The notes: a model not told the origin generated them from the sequence alone. A stretch of 64,000 nucleotides of DNA from Thalassotalea fonticola (GCF_032911225.1 NZ_CP136600.1:3844001-3908000); one strand, 5' to 3'. Counted from the stretch's first letter, positions 18,560-27,950 are shown. A program made the numbers and translations.

Positions 18560-18698
18560 CTTATTTTTTGAAATGAAGGTTCTTCTCTATTTCTTGAGTG
18601 CTAGGTGTATGAATAATATTCACGTAAATTAAAAAAGTTCATTAGTAACTTTCAGATGTTTCTCATAAAGTAAGGTTTTAGTTTTATGAGGAATTGTT

Positions 18699-19319
18699 AT
18701 GAAAAATGCTTTATTAGTTACTGCCCATCCATATACTGAATCTTTCAATTTCACTTTGCGTACTCAAGCTATTGAATTACTAAATAAGTTTGACTGGCAA
18801 GTAAATACGTCTGATTTGTATCAACAGGGTTTTAATCCCATTTTAGGGCCTGCTGACTTTCCAAATATATCAGCATCTGTTCCTCTCAGTTTGCCCAAGC
18901 AACAAGAGATTGCTCATCAGCAAGCGCTATTTAGTAATGATATTAGCAGTGAGCAAAGTAAATTATTAGATGCAAATTTACTTATTTTACAGTTTCCATT
19001 GTGGTGGGGAAGTTACCCTGCAATATTAAAAGGTTGGATTGAAAGGGTTATTAGTCGAGGGTATGGCTATGGTAGTAATAATTTATTGTCAGGAAAAAGA
19101 GTTTTGCTATCTGTGACAACGGGTGGTGCTAACGACGACGACGAAATTGAATATTACCAAAAAAAGATTCAAGAGCTTGGTGTTGATGTTTTTCCTTATG
19201 CGAAAATGGAAGTACTGAAACCAATTATTAATCATGGACCAAGTCATAGTAACGAGAAACAAAGAAAAAACTTACTTAGTAGCTCAAAAAATCAGCTAAT
19301 TTCGTTGTTAAGTGCTTAG
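18699..19319 (+). CDS. NAD(P)H-dependent flavodoxin-fold oxidoreductase (quinone reductase family)
   Basis: A 206-residue protein of the NQO/KefF/MdaB flavodoxin-fold group, expected to bind FAD or FMN and reduce quinones or related electrophiles. Landmarks are the phosphate-binding VTAHPYTESFNFTLR at the N-terminus, DLYQQGFNP, LQFPLWWGSYPAILKGWIERV (the conserved FPLWW-P-KGWxDRV-like core) and VTTGGANDD. Full length. It probably has a stress or detoxification role beside the quinone-related cluster at 19.6-22.9 kb. Confidence 0.88.
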   Translation: MKNALLVTAHPYTESFNFTLRTQAIELLNKFDWQVNTSDLYQQGFNPILGPADFPNISASVPLSLPKQQEIAHQQALFSNDISSEQSKLLDANLLILQFPLWWGSYPAILKGWIERVISRGYGYGSNNLLSGKRVLLSVTTGGANDDDEIEYYQKKIQELGVDVFPYAKMEVLKPIINHGPSHSNEKQRKNLLSSSKNQLISLLSA

Positions 19320-19586
19320 TCATCAAAAAGTGAAAGCAGAAACTAGATTCAATGTACCATTAGATATTGCCTAGGTTGCATCAAGAGAATATCTTTTGAT
19401 AATACGAGGTTTTTGATATTTTGGACTTATGAACTGAATTATCGTTATTGTCACAGGTAATTTCCGATTTGAGAACGAAAGCCCAAATTTAAAATGAGAA
19501 TTCTATCTCACCAACACAAATAATTTGGAAGTTCTGTTATAAACTCTAAGGTAAATATACCTCATGGCACCATAATTGTGTGAAAT

Positions 19587-20504
19587 TTATCCCTGCTGTA
19601 TGATCGGAAAGTTGACCTTCATATTTGATAAGATAGCTATTAACTTATTTAATCCTTTGCCTTTATTCGTTATTTTCCATGCAATGAATAAATCTTGTGG
19701 AGCTGGTTCTTCTTCTAATGCAACGATAACAAGTTGACCTGACGCAATATGATGTTGAATCAAACATTTTGGTAAATAACCAATGCCTATTCCAGCAATA
19801 ATAGCTTCAATTTTCTGAGCAATAGAACTGACAAAAAAGTTCTGGCTTCCTTTAATCAGGTTAACTGACCATGGAATTTCGCGCTGTGCAGAGTCATGCA
19901 CAACAACGCTGCGATATTTTGTTAACTCGCTAGGCTGAATCGGCTGCTTAGCACTCGATAACTCATGTGATTTACTAACAACCATGACACTTTCTAACTC
20001 CTCTGTTTTTATTGCTCGAATACCTTTTTGATTAGGTACTGGCGACGGAGCGCCAATAACTAAATCGACCCTGTCTTCAATTAACGCTTCCCAAGTACCA
20101 TTCATGACTTCTTCTTGCACGTCAATTTCAATACTTTCATGCTCAGCTAAAAATCGTTGTATGCCTCTAAATATAGGTTTGATATCAATTATTGAATCGC
20201 AAGCAATACGAATTTTCGGTTCCCAGCCATTGGCAATTGTTTGAGCTTGCTCTGACAGTGAATTGATCGCGTATAAGACTTTGCGCCCCTCTATTAATAA
20301 ATGTTTACCTGCTGGAGTAAGAACGGCACGACGACCTTGGCGCTGAAATATTGTGACATTTAACTGCTCTTCCAGTTTTTGCACTATATAGGAAAGCGCT
20401 GAAGGCACTTTATTTAATTGCTCTGCCGCCGCAGCATAACTGCCACGATATTCAATGGCATCTAATACCAGTAACGCTTCAATGCTGATAGGTGGAGTAT
20501 TCAC
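19587..20504 (-). CDS. LysR-family regulator, YhaJ-like
   Basis: A 305-residue LysR regulator with helix-turn-helix EALLVLDAIEYRGSYAAAAE and LNKVPSALSYIVQKLEEQL, then an effector domain. It is divergent from a DoxX, glutathionyl-hydroquinone reductase and pirin set. E. coli carries the same combination in yqjF, yqjG, yhaJ and yhaK, where YhaJ responds to aromatic or quinone-type compounds. By position and content this is a YhaJ-type sensor, although one-to-one orthology is inference. A 19-bp perfect palindrome lies in the shared promoter region. Confidence 0.88.
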   Translation of the reverse strand: MNTPPISIEALLVLDAIEYRGSYAAAAEQLNKVPSALSYIVQKLEEQLNVTIFQRQGRRAVLTPAGKHLLIEGRKVLYAINSLSEQAQTIANGWEPKIRIACDSIIDIKPIFRGIQRFLAEHESIEIDVQEEVMNGTWEALIEDRVDLVIGAPSPVPNQKGIRAIKTEELESVMVVSKSHELSSAKQPIQPSELTKYRSVVVHDSAQREIPWSVNLIKGSQNFFVSSIAQKIEAIIAGIGIGYLPKCLIQHHIASGQLVIVALEEEPAPQDLFIAWKITNKGKGLNKLIAILSNMKVNFPIIQQG

Positions 20505-20527
20505 TATGTTTAATCCAAATATTTAAT

Positions 20528-20546
20528 TGTTCAAATTATTTGAACA
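20528..20546. promoter_or_regulatory. 19-bp perfect palindrome, probable LysR operator
   Basis: TGTTCAAATTATTTGAACA is fully self-complementary around one central T and lies 24 bp upstream of the LysR start and about 90 bp upstream of the divergent DoxX gene. It contains a T-N11-A core as expected for LysR sites. Confidence 0.65.
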
Positions 20547-20634
20547 TATCAAACAAATAATAGGGGTTATTCAATTCCAATACAACTTGCATAATAGCTC
20601 CATACTCAATTAACAACACTTTAAGGCAACTATT

Positions 20635-21087
20635 ATGAACATTAAAACTCTTACTAACATCATCACTAAAACTGAACAATCTTTTTCGGCTCTACCATTA
20701 CGACTAATCGCAGGTATTCTTTTTGTGGCACATGGTGCACAAAAACTTTTCGCTTGGTTTGGCGGCTATGGTTTAGAAGGCACAGGGCAATGGATGGAGT
20801 CTATCGGACTTGCCCCAGGTTACTTAATGGCATTAATGGCCGGTAGTGCAGAATTTTTCGGTGGTTTGTTTTTAATTGCCGGCTTCCTTACGAGACCTAC
20901 AAGTTTTGTTTTAGCCATTACCATGATTGTTGCCATTTTTAGTGTGCACATTGATAACGGCTTATTTATGGCCACCAACGGTTACGAATTCGGCTTATCG
21001 TTAATAGCAATCACCTTTGCTTTGTTTATTCAAGGTGGCGGTAAGCATTCAGTTGACGAAAAAATTTACAACACGTTAAACAAGTAA
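20635..21087 (+). CDS. DoxX family membrane protein (YqjF-like)
   Basis: A 150-residue integral membrane protein with four helices. The DoxX signature is clear: LPLRLIAGILFVAHGAQKLFAWFGGYG (residues about 19-45), AGSAEFFGGLFLIAGFLTRP and the last helix EFGLSLIAITFALFIQGGG. DoxX/YqjF proteins accompany redox and electrophile-response genes; the biochemical role is not settled. First gene of the plus-strand set, with the glutathionyl-hydroquinone reductase 79 bp downstream. Confidence 0.9.
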   Translation: MNIKTLTNIITKTEQSFSALPLRLIAGILFVAHGAQKLFAWFGGYGLEGTGQWMESIGLAPGYLMALMAGSAEFFGGLFLIAGFLTRPTSFVLAITMIVAIFSVHIDNGLFMATNGYEFGLSLIAITFALFIQGGGKHSVDEKIYNTLNK

Positions 21088-21166
21088 GTTTAATTAGCAC
21101 TTAATATCTTTTTATAGGAGCCAATTGCAATGTGATTGGCCAATCAACATTTTTTAGGAGTTTCTC

Positions 21167-22120
21167 ATGGGGTTAATCGTTAACGGTAAATGGGTCGACC
21201 AATGGTATGACACAGATAAAAGCGAAGGTAAATTTGTTCGTCAAGACAGTCGCTTTAGAGCTCAAATATCAACAGCACAAGGCAGTCAATTTAAACCTGA
21301 AGCAGGTCGCTACCATTTATACGTTTCATTAGCGTGCCCTTGGGCACATAGAACCTTGATATTTCGCAAGTTAAAGCAACTTGAAGATGTTATTTCGGTA
21401 AGTGTAGTTGAAGCACAAATGATGGAAAATGGTTGGGAGTTTGGTGAGAGCGGTGACCCGCTTTATCATTTAGATCATGCGTACCAGTTATATTTGAAAG
21501 CAGATCCAAGCTATCAAGGCCGAGTAACCGTTCCTATTTTATGGGATAAGAAAACTCAAACGATCGTAAATAATGAATCGGTTGAAATTATTAGAATGTT
21601 TAACTCAGCATTCAATGAATTAACCGGTAACGTGGATGATTATTTCCCTGTTGCACAAAGAGAAGAAATAGAAGCGGTAAACACTCGCATATACGACACC
21701 ATTAATAATGGTGTTTATAAAGCCGGTTTTGCAACGACTCAAGAGGCATACAATGATGCATACCATACATTATTTGACAGTTTAGATTGGTTAGAAAATC
21801 GCTTATCTAAACAGCGTTACCTTGTCGGTGAGAATATTACCGAAGCTGACTGGCGTTTATTTACAACCTTGATTCGTTTTGATGCGGTTTACCATGGTCA
21901 TTTTAAATGTAATCGAAACAAGCTTAGTGAATTTCATCACATTAGTAATTACGTTAACGAACTTTATCAAGTACCTGGCGTTAAAGAAACGGTTGATTTG
22001 GAATATACCAAAATCCACTATTATGCGAGCCATTTGACCATCAATCCAACTCGTATTGTACCTTTGGGAGCTACTCAAAACTTTGATGCACCACACGATC
22101 GTGACCGCCAATATTTTTGA
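21167..22120 (+). CDS. yqjG: Glutathionyl-hydroquinone reductase
   Basis: Reduces glutathionyl-hydroquinones back to hydroquinones with glutathione, a Xi-class glutathione transferase. The 317-residue protein has the catalytic SLACPWAHRTLIFRKLK segment with Cys57 in the family CPWA motif, GRVTVPILWDK and NNESVEIIRMFN of the thioredoxin-like domain, and an all-helical C-terminal half ending near NFDAPHDRDR. A strong ribosome site (AGGAG) precedes the start. It is flanked by DoxX and pirin, consistent with quinone detoxification. Confidence 0.95.
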   Translation: MGLIVNGKWVDQWYDTDKSEGKFVRQDSRFRAQISTAQGSQFKPEAGRYHLYVSLACPWAHRTLIFRKLKQLEDVISVSVVEAQMMENGWEFGESGDPLYHLDHAYQLYLKADPSYQGRVTVPILWDKKTQTIVNNESVEIIRMFNSAFNELTGNVDDYFPVAQREEIEAVNTRIYDTINNGVYKAGFATTQEAYNDAYHTLFDSLDWLENRLSKQRYLVGENITEADWRLFTTLIRFDAVYHGHFKCNRNKLSEFHHISNYVNELYQVPGVKETVDLEYTKIHYYASHLTINPTRIVPLGATQNFDAPHDRDRQYF

Positions 22121-22216
22121 ATAAATCCAGTTACTCGTTTATTTATCAAATGAAGCTATAGAACACTAAAGCAGTGAACCTATTAAGCTTCATGACCTTA
22201 ATGATTAGGAAATATT

Positions 22217-22924
22217 ATGATCAAACATTATCCATACAAAAAACTAGGTAGCGCTAACCACGGTTGGCTTAAGTCAAAACATCACTTCAGCTTTGCTAAT
22301 TACTATAATCCCACTCGTATGGGCTTTGGAAAATTACGTGTTGTAAATGATGATTGGGTTGAGCCTGGTATGGGCTTTCCTTCACATCCACATCGTAATA
22401 TGGAAATTATTAGTTTTATTCGAACCGGTGCGATTTCTCATCAAGATAGCGCGGGTAACAAAGGCATAACTAAAGAAGGAGAGATACAGGTGATGAGTGC
22501 TGGTACAGGTATTGTGCATTCAGAATATAATCGAACTAAAAAGCCTTTAACGTTTTATCAAATTTGGATTGAAACCAACAAATTTAACGTAACGCCTCGC
22601 TGGGAAAGTAAAAAATTCCCGACAAAAGATGCTTCAGAGCTTATGTTGTTAGCCTCAGGTTATCCGGAAGATAAAAATAAAGCTCTTTTTATCAACCAAG
22701 AGGCACGTATATATGCTGGTAAATTAGCAAAAGGCAGCATTATTGAGCATGACATTAAACACCAAGCTTATATTTTAGCATCTGCTGGTATGTTTAAAGT
22801 TGAAGACAGCTCAGCAAATATAACGATGCATAAAGGTGACGGGGCTGAAATTAGTCAGACTAAGTCAATTAGATTAAGAGCATCAACTGATTGTGAAATT
22901 ATCATCATCGATACTATCGAGTAA
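22217..22924 (+). CDS. Pirin family protein (YhaK/YhhW-like)
   Basis: A 235-residue bicupin of the pirin family. The metal site is in FPSHPHRNMEIISF (His in the HPH and the Glu after it) and HSEYN. Some bacterial pirins, including YhhW, have quercetinase activity; others are redox sensors, so the activity is not fixed by sequence. It is the third gene of the DoxX-YqjG-pirin set and lies 96 bp after yqjG. Confidence 0.92.
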   Translation: MIKHYPYKKLGSANHGWLKSKHHFSFANYYNPTRMGFGKLRVVNDDWVEPGMGFPSHPHRNMEIISFIRTGAISHQDSAGNKGITKEGEIQVMSAGTGIVHSEYNRTKKPLTFYQIWIETNKFNVTPRWESKKFPTKDASELMLLASGYPEDKNKALFINQEARIYAGKLAKGSIIEHDIKHQAYILASAGMFKVEDSSANITMHKGDGAEISQTKSIRLRASTDCEIIIIDTIE

Positions 22925-22953
22925 TCAAACTAATACCTAAATACAATTACGTC

Positions 22954-24381
22954 CTAAATTGAGCTCTTTGACTTGATCGGCCAAACATCCTTTTCTGTCT
23001 TGCCTTGTATTTCAACATCGTCAAGTGAAAAACTAGGTTGATCATTTATCTTCAGTTTGGCCAGATAATCTTGGGTTATATTTACTATGGTTGGGGTGAG
23101 CAAAACAATGGCGTAAATATTAACTAAGGTCATCAGGCCTAATGCCATGTCTGCTAAACTCCAAACCTGTTTTAATGTTGCGCTGGCTCCCCAAAATACC
23201 ATGATCAAATAAACACTGGTATACAGCAGGCGGCCCGCCTTATTGTCTAGTTTAAATAAATGTAGGTTACTTTCTGCATAGGCATAATTGGCAACTACTG
23301 AAGTAAAAGCAAATAAAGTGATTGCTGCCGCGACAAAGTAGTTTCCGCCAACGCCAAAGTGACTCGTCATGGCATTTTGCGTCATTGAGATGCCTTCCAT
23401 TTCGCCGCTGATATTAATATCAGATAATAAAATCACGACAGCGGTGCAGCTACATAGCACCATGGTATCTAAGAAAACCCCTAGCATTTGCACATATCCT
23501 TGCGCGACTGGGTGGTTGGGAACTGGTGTAGCACCCGCCGCCGCATGAGGCACACTGCCTGCACCTGCTTCGTTAGAATATAAACCGCGTTGAATGCCGT
23601 TTTTAATGGCTGCGCCCAAGGCGCCTGCGCCTGCTTCAGTTAAGCCAAACGCAGAAGAAAATATATCAATGAACATTGCCGGTAATAATTGAATATTCAT
23701 TAAAGTGATAATAAGTGCTGTACCAACAAAAGCTAACCCCATAAAAGGAACAACAAGCTCGGCAAACCGAGCGATACTGCGCATACCACCTATAACTATG
23801 CTACCCGCCAGTAACACAATGACCGCACCTGAGTATTGTGTGGGAATGGTAAAGGTATTGTTTAATGCTTCGGCAATGGTATTAGCTTGCATTGCACTGA
23901 AAGTAAGGCCATAGCCAAGAAAAAGGCATATTGCAAAAACGATGGCCAACCAAGGCTTATTCAGTCCCGCTCGAATGTAATAGGCAGGTCCACCTCTGAA
24001 CTCGTGATTGTCGTCTCGTACTTTATATAATTGGCCAAGTACGCTTTCTGCAAACCCTGTGGCCATACCTAAAAGCGCAATGACCCACATCCAAAATACG
24101 GCGCCACTGCCACCGAGAGAAATCGCCATAGCAACACCAGCTAAATTGCCGGTGCCCACCCGGGCAGAAAGGCCTGTACATAAGGCTTGAAAAGAGCTGA
24201 TCCCCGATTTGTCAGATTGGGTACTGCCTTTCATAACAGTGAACATATATTTGAATTGCAGTAATTGGACGAAACGCAGTTTAAACGAAAACCAACAGCC
24301 GGCAAAAATTAGCAAGTAAATTAATATTTGACCTTGGCCCCACAAAACATTGTTGATGGAGTTTACAATTTCACTGATCAT
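22954..24381 (-). CDS. Sodium:alanine/glycine symporter (AGCS family)
   Basis: A 475-residue secondary transporter with about ten or eleven membrane helices. Family motifs are present: FQALCTGLSARVGTGNLAGV (residues about 63-82), GGPAYYIRAGL, GAGALGAAIKNGIQRGLYSN and NEAGAGSVPHAAA. It imports small neutral amino acids with Na+ or H+. It is the gene just left of the catabolic island and runs the other way. It has no copy of the island operator; the only nearby element is a 12-bp palindrome GTAGTCGACTAC at 24490-24501. Confidence 0.93.
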   Translation of the reverse strand: MISEIVNSINNVLWGQGQILIYLLIFAGCWFSFKLRFVQLLQFKYMFTVMKGSTQSDKSGISSFQALCTGLSARVGTGNLAGVAMAISLGGSGAVFWMWVIALLGMATGFAESVLGQLYKVRDDNHEFRGGPAYYIRAGLNKPWLAIVFAICLFLGYGLTFSAMQANTIAEALNNTFTIPTQYSGAVIVLLAGSIVIGGMRSIARFAELVVPFMGLAFVGTALIITLMNIQLLPAMFIDIFSSAFGLTEAGAGALGAAIKNGIQRGLYSNEAGAGSVPHAAAGATPVPNHPVAQGYVQMLGVFLDTMVLCSCTAVVILLSDINISGEMEGISMTQNAMTSHFGVGGNYFVAAAITLFAFTSVVANYAYAESNLHLFKLDNKAGRLLYTSVYLIMVFWGASATLKQVWSLADMALGLMTLVNIYAIVLLTPTIVNITQDYLAKLKINDQPSFSLDDVEIQGKTEKDVWPIKSKSSI

Positions 24382-24489
24382 TTACTTTCCTTTTCCCTTT
24401 CGATTAAACTGAAATACCGGCTTTATTCTACATTTCAAAGAGTCTTTCATTTATCCCTTCAGATAAATTTTATCGTACAGCAATCCCGA

Positions 24490-24501
24490 GTAGTCGACTA
24501 C
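24490..24501. promoter_or_regulatory. 12-bp palindrome upstream of the AGCS transporter
   Basis: GTAGTCGACTAC is perfectly self-complementary, 109 bp upstream of the transporter start on the minus strand. Role unknown. Confidence 0.3.
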
Positions 24502-24613
24502 ATTTTGTGTACGATATTATCTTATGTAATTGCATCTCATAGAAAATATACGATTGGAGTCAAAGATAGATTTATGCTCATGAAATCGACAATTAAGCAC
24601 ATTAATCACCTTA

Positions 24614-24629
24614 TACCCCCTTAGGGGGA
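24614..24629. promoter_or_regulatory. Island operator A
   Basis: TACCCCCTTAGGGGGA, one of seven related 16-bp palindromes. Its centre is 33 bp upstream of the centre of TATGAT (24652-24657), a good -10, so it would sit near -42 for the operon beginning at 24719. Confidence 0.7.
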
Positions 24630-24718
24630 TTATCTTAAACATTAGATGGACTATGATTCTAATGCGTAGCTATCACAGCTTGTTAAGGTATTTAACTCAC
24701 CTAATTAAGGGGTATAAC

Positions 24719-24877
24719 ATGAGTATTTCAAATGAAAATGATTATTTAAATTATTCGGAAAAAACAGAAATTAATGATGCTAAGCAGCATGAATCTTCAA
24801 TTCCTAGTTATAACGTTTATGAACGAAATGAAGATCTATATGAATCAGAAGCAAGTTATATTCGCGGTTATAATTAA
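24719..24877 (+). CDS. Small acidic protein (52 aa) heading the SDR operon
   Basis: Starts MSISNENDYLNYSEKTEIND and ends SYIRGYN. An AAGGGG ribosome site lies about eight bases upstream of the ATG at 24719; the frame is open further upstream but without such support. It is highly polar, rich in Asn, Glu, Ser and Tyr, with no Cys, signal peptide or helix-forming hydrophobic stretch, so it may be disordered. It lies 20 bp upstream of the first SDR gene and behind operator A, so it should be cotranscribed. I recognise no family. Confidence 0.55.
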   Translation: MSISNENDYLNYSEKTEINDAKQHESSIPSYNVYERNEDLYESEASYIRGYN

Positions 24878-24897
24878 ACTCCAAATAAGAGGTTTTT

Positions 24898-25680
24898 ATG
24901 TCTAATGTTTTTTCGTTAAAAAATAAGGTTGCTGTTATAACTGGTGGCGCCTCCGGTATTGGTTTAGCTATGGCCAAGCGGTTTATTAGCTCTGGTGCCA
25001 AAGTGGTGATCGGAGATTTATCCGACGCGACTAAGGTCGCTGAACAAATCGGTGCTACGTTTATAAAAGTTGATGTCTCTGACGAAGAGAGCGTTAAAAA
25101 ATTATTTGAAAATACCCGTGCCCAGCTCGGACCAATCGATATCGTGGCAAATAACGCTGGCATTTGTCCAGAGTTTAAAACTCTAAATGAAGCAACTAAA
25201 AACGATTATGAGTTTGCATTTAAGGTTAATACTCTAGGTGTTGCCTTTGGTCTTAAATATGCGCCACGATATATGAATGATGGTGGCAGTATCATCAATA
25301 CTTCTTCTCTTTCTGGAAAAATGGGCGTTTTTGGTTTAGGTGCATATTGCAGTTCTAAATTTTCAGCAATTGGGTTAACTCAAACTGCAGCGGTGGAATT
25401 GGGCGATAGAAATATACGGGTTAATGCAATATGTCCCGCTTCGGTAAATACTGCTATGGCACAAGAAAATGATCAAAGCCAACTGGAAATGGAAAAAATC
25501 ATGATCCCGTTAAACCGTATTGCTGAGCCGGAAGAAGTTGCTGCGGTTGCCCACTTTTTAGCCGCAGATGATTGTGCCTTTATAAATGGCCAGGCAATAA
25601 ATGTGTGTGGCGGAATGACCGCGGGCATAGGTCCAAGACTATGGGAAAAGCTTGCCGGTAGCGCTGGCGATGAAAAATAA
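24898..25680 (+). CDS. Short-chain dehydrogenase/reductase
   Basis: A 260-residue classical SDR: NAD(P)-binding TGGASGIG (residues about 16-23), NNAG, catalytic Ser in NTSSLSG and Tyr-x-x-x-Lys in YCSSKF. D at the end of the second strand (IGDLSD) suggests NAD rather than NADP. Substrate unknown. It belongs to the first island operon, between the 52-residue gene and a second SDR 18 bp downstream. The two SDRs are paralogous and might act on successive or stereoisomeric alcohols. Confidence 0.92.
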   Translation: MSNVFSLKNKVAVITGGASGIGLAMAKRFISSGAKVVIGDLSDATKVAEQIGATFIKVDVSDEESVKKLFENTRAQLGPIDIVANNAGICPEFKTLNEATKNDYEFAFKVNTLGVAFGLKYAPRYMNDGGSIINTSSLSGKMGVFGLGAYCSSKFSAIGLTQTAAVELGDRNIRVNAICPASVNTAMAQENDQSQLEMEKIMIPLNRIAEPEEVAAVAHFLAADDCAFINGQAINVCGGMTAGIGPRLWEKLAGSAGDEK

Positions 25681-25698
25681 CTACTTTAGGTAAATTTG

Positions 25699-26448
25699 AT
25701 GTTTAACGTTAAAGATAAGCACGTATTAATTACTGGTGCGGCAAGTGGTATTGGTTTAGGTTTAGCTGAGCATTTTGCTACACAAGGAGCAACCGTTAGT
25801 ACCGTCGATATAAGTGAAAAAAATCCGAACCCAAGTCTGGGGTTAAATCATTTTAAAGCGGATGTTTCAAATAGCGAAGAACTGCATAGCGCATTTGAAA
25901 GTGCGGTAAAGCGTAATGGCGTACTCGATGTTGTTATCAATAATGCCGGTATCGCTATTGAAGAAGGTGCAATAGAAAATGCTGATATAAGCATTCTCGA
26001 AAAAGTATTAAATATTAACGTTAAAGGTGTTTATTTGGGCATACAAAATGCGGCCAAATATCTAACTGATGGTGGTAGTATTATTAATACAGGCTCGCTT
26101 GCTGCTAGTGTTACCTTCCCAGAATATTGCACCTATTCAATCTCTAAAAGTAGTGTCATTCAAATGACCAAAAATGCGGCGCTGCAGTTAGGTAATCGAA
26201 AAATTCGTGTCAATTCCGTTTCGCCAGGTACCGTTTTAACCCCTATGGAAGCTGAGTCAGGCGATGAAGCGAGAATAAGTAAAACATGTACGGCCCTAGA
26301 GCGTCCTGCCGATATTAGCGATTTAATTGGTATTTATCATTTTCTAGCATCCGATGCCAGTCGCTACATTACAGGAATTGATGTAAAAGTCGACGGTGGC
26401 TGGAGTGCCGGCGTTACCAATAAGGCACTTGCTTGCTTATTAGATTAA
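25699..26448 (+). CDS. Short-chain dehydrogenase/reductase
   Basis: A 249-residue classical SDR. The ATG at 25699 is preferred over the TTG one codon earlier, with TTTAGG upstream. Motifs: TGAASGIG near the N-terminus, NNAG, NTGSLAAS with the catalytic Ser and YSISKS with Tyr and Lys. D in STVDIS points to NAD. It closes the operon that starts at 24719; the next gene is convergent, with a 30-bp gap. Oxidises or reduces an unknown alcohol or ketone in the island pathway (inference). Confidence 0.92.
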   Translation: MFNVKDKHVLITGAASGIGLGLAEHFATQGATVSTVDISEKNPNPSLGLNHFKADVSNSEELHSAFESAVKRNGVLDVVINNAGIAIEEGAIENADISILEKVLNINVKGVYLGIQNAAKYLTDGGSIINTGSLAASVTFPEYCTYSISKSSVIQMTKNAALQLGNRKIRVNSVSPGTVLTPMEAESGDEARISKTCTALERPADISDLIGIYHFLASDASRYITGIDVKVDGGWSAGVTNKALACLLD

Positions 26449-26478
26449 CTGCCGACCTCTCATTTCCCTTATTGTGCT

Positions 26479-27858
26479 TTAAATATATGGTGGAATAATG
26501 TCCCTTTGAAAAACGTCATCGACTGTTTCGTGACGTTTTATCATGAAGCTTTTATCATCCGAGACCAATAACATTCCTGGACGTGGTAAAGCATTAAAGT
26601 TCGCCGCCATAGGCTCAACGTATGCACCGGTATTTAACAATGCAATAACGTCTCCTTCTATTAGTTTCGGCACCATGACTTGCTCAAATATCCATTCCGC
26701 ATTACAGGTAGAACCAACAATATCTAAACAATCTTCAACAATGCTATCGGGCTTACTTGCAACAACAAAATCAAATGGTGGAGTAGGGTTTACGCCCATA
26801 ATACTGAGAAAGACTTCTGATGTATCCACTTCAGCCCAGGTGTGCTCAATATTGATGGCTTCATGTTTTATGTTTTTTACTGAAGTTAAATGCAGGCCTG
26901 TTTGATTATGGGTTGCCCTTCCTGGTTCAACTTCAATTAAGATATCTTTAGTTGTAAGACCGTGCGCATTCATATTATCTCTAAACGCTGATGTAATTGA
27001 TTTCGCGTAATCTTCTACCGTAGGGGTAGGGTAATCAGTTACTGCTACTCTGGTTTCTCTATCTAAACTGGCGGCAAAGCCGCCACCAAAATTAACTACT
27101 TTTGGGTTCCAACCATCGAGTTTTATACTTAACTGTTTGATCAGGTTTGTATAAGCCGCAATCAACTGCTGCCAAACTTGTAATTTTTTGGAGTGTCTGC
27201 CCATATGAATGTGTACCCCAAGCAAGTTAACGTCATTACAACCTTTTAACGTTTCTACCATTACCATCACTTCCGTTGTCGGAATACCGTACTTTATCGT
27301 TTGCGTTAACTGTTTAATTTGGGCACTAGGAAGAAAGTCTGAATTGTCATCGAGATCTTTAATATAAGGTTTAAGTCGCAGTAAAATATTGGCTTTCTTG
27401 TTGAGCTTTCGCGATTCTTCAATACAAAGGTCTAACTCTTTCGGGCTGTCTAAGATGATAGTAGCGCCAATGGATATGGATTTATTAATGATGTTGTTAT
27501 CTTTAATAGAGCCATTTACTGAAATGTTTTCGCCTTTTACTCCGGCCCTAATCGCACATTCTAATTCGCTTGCGCCAAATATGTCACAACCGGCACCTTC
27601 ACTATCGACAATTTTACGAATAGCAATGTTAGGGTTAGCTTTTACTGATGGTAAGACTTTTACGTTTCCTTCAGGCCAATATTTTTCAAATTGCTGTTTA
27701 TAGTGCTGAATGTTTTTGCGTAAATAGGTTTCAGAAACTACAAATAATGGTGTGCCATGAGTTTTTGCCGCCTCGACTAAATCGACACCCTCTAAATGTA
27801 AATGCCCGTGTTTAACCGATAAATACGGATGTTCTGCAATAATATCTTTGAAATTCAT
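26479..27858 (-). CDS. PLP-dependent fold-III decarboxylase, LysA-like
   Basis: A 459-residue relative of diaminopimelate/ornithine decarboxylases (alanine-racemase fold). I use the ATG at 27858, six bases after GGGGA, rather than the upstream TTG. The PLP Lys is in LPSVKANPN, the phosphate-binding glycines in NFGGGFA, and the dimer-interface residues in GSTCNAEW and GAYVEPMAAN. The normally conserved HxHIGSQ region is HIHMGRHSKK here, so substrate recognition probably differs from LysA. It is divergent from the TonB receptor, sharing operator B, and is likely to make an amine from an amino acid in this pathway. It is not a housekeeping lysA by context. Confidence 0.82.
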   Translation of the reverse strand: MNFKDIIAEHPYLSVKHGHLHLEGVDLVEAAKTHGTPLFVVSETYLRKNIQHYKQQFEKYWPEGNVKVLPSVKANPNIAIRKIVDSEGAGCDIFGASELECAIRAGVKGENISVNGSIKDNNIINKSISIGATIILDSPKELDLCIEESRKLNKKANILLRLKPYIKDLDDNSDFLPSAQIKQLTQTIKYGIPTTEVMVMVETLKGCNDVNLLGVHIHMGRHSKKLQVWQQLIAAYTNLIKQLSIKLDGWNPKVVNFGGGFAASLDRETRVAVTDYPTPTVEDYAKSITSAFRDNMNAHGLTTKDILIEVEPGRATHNQTGLHLTSVKNIKHEAINIEHTWAEVDTSEVFLSIMGVNPTPPFDFVVASKPDSIVEDCLDIVGSTCNAEWIFEQVMVPKLIEGDVIALLNTGAYVEPMAANFNALPRPGMLLVSDDKSFMIKRHETVDDVFQRDIIPPYI

Positions 27859-27950
27859 GTGTTTCCCCAATTTCCAAATTAATCGTTATGCTTAATTAAG
27901 CATGATTTTTAACTGTTATTGCATGTTACCTAATATTTTAATTAAGACAG

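Noticed and set aside
24328-24624. 98-codon plus-strand frame upstream of the SDR operon
   Set aside because: It crosses the AGCS start and operator A and shows no protein-like pattern; the real gene here is the 52-residue one at 24719.
26479-27858. Housekeeping lysA
   Set aside because: The altered substrate loop and the position in a catabolic cluster argue against the lysine biosynthesis enzyme.
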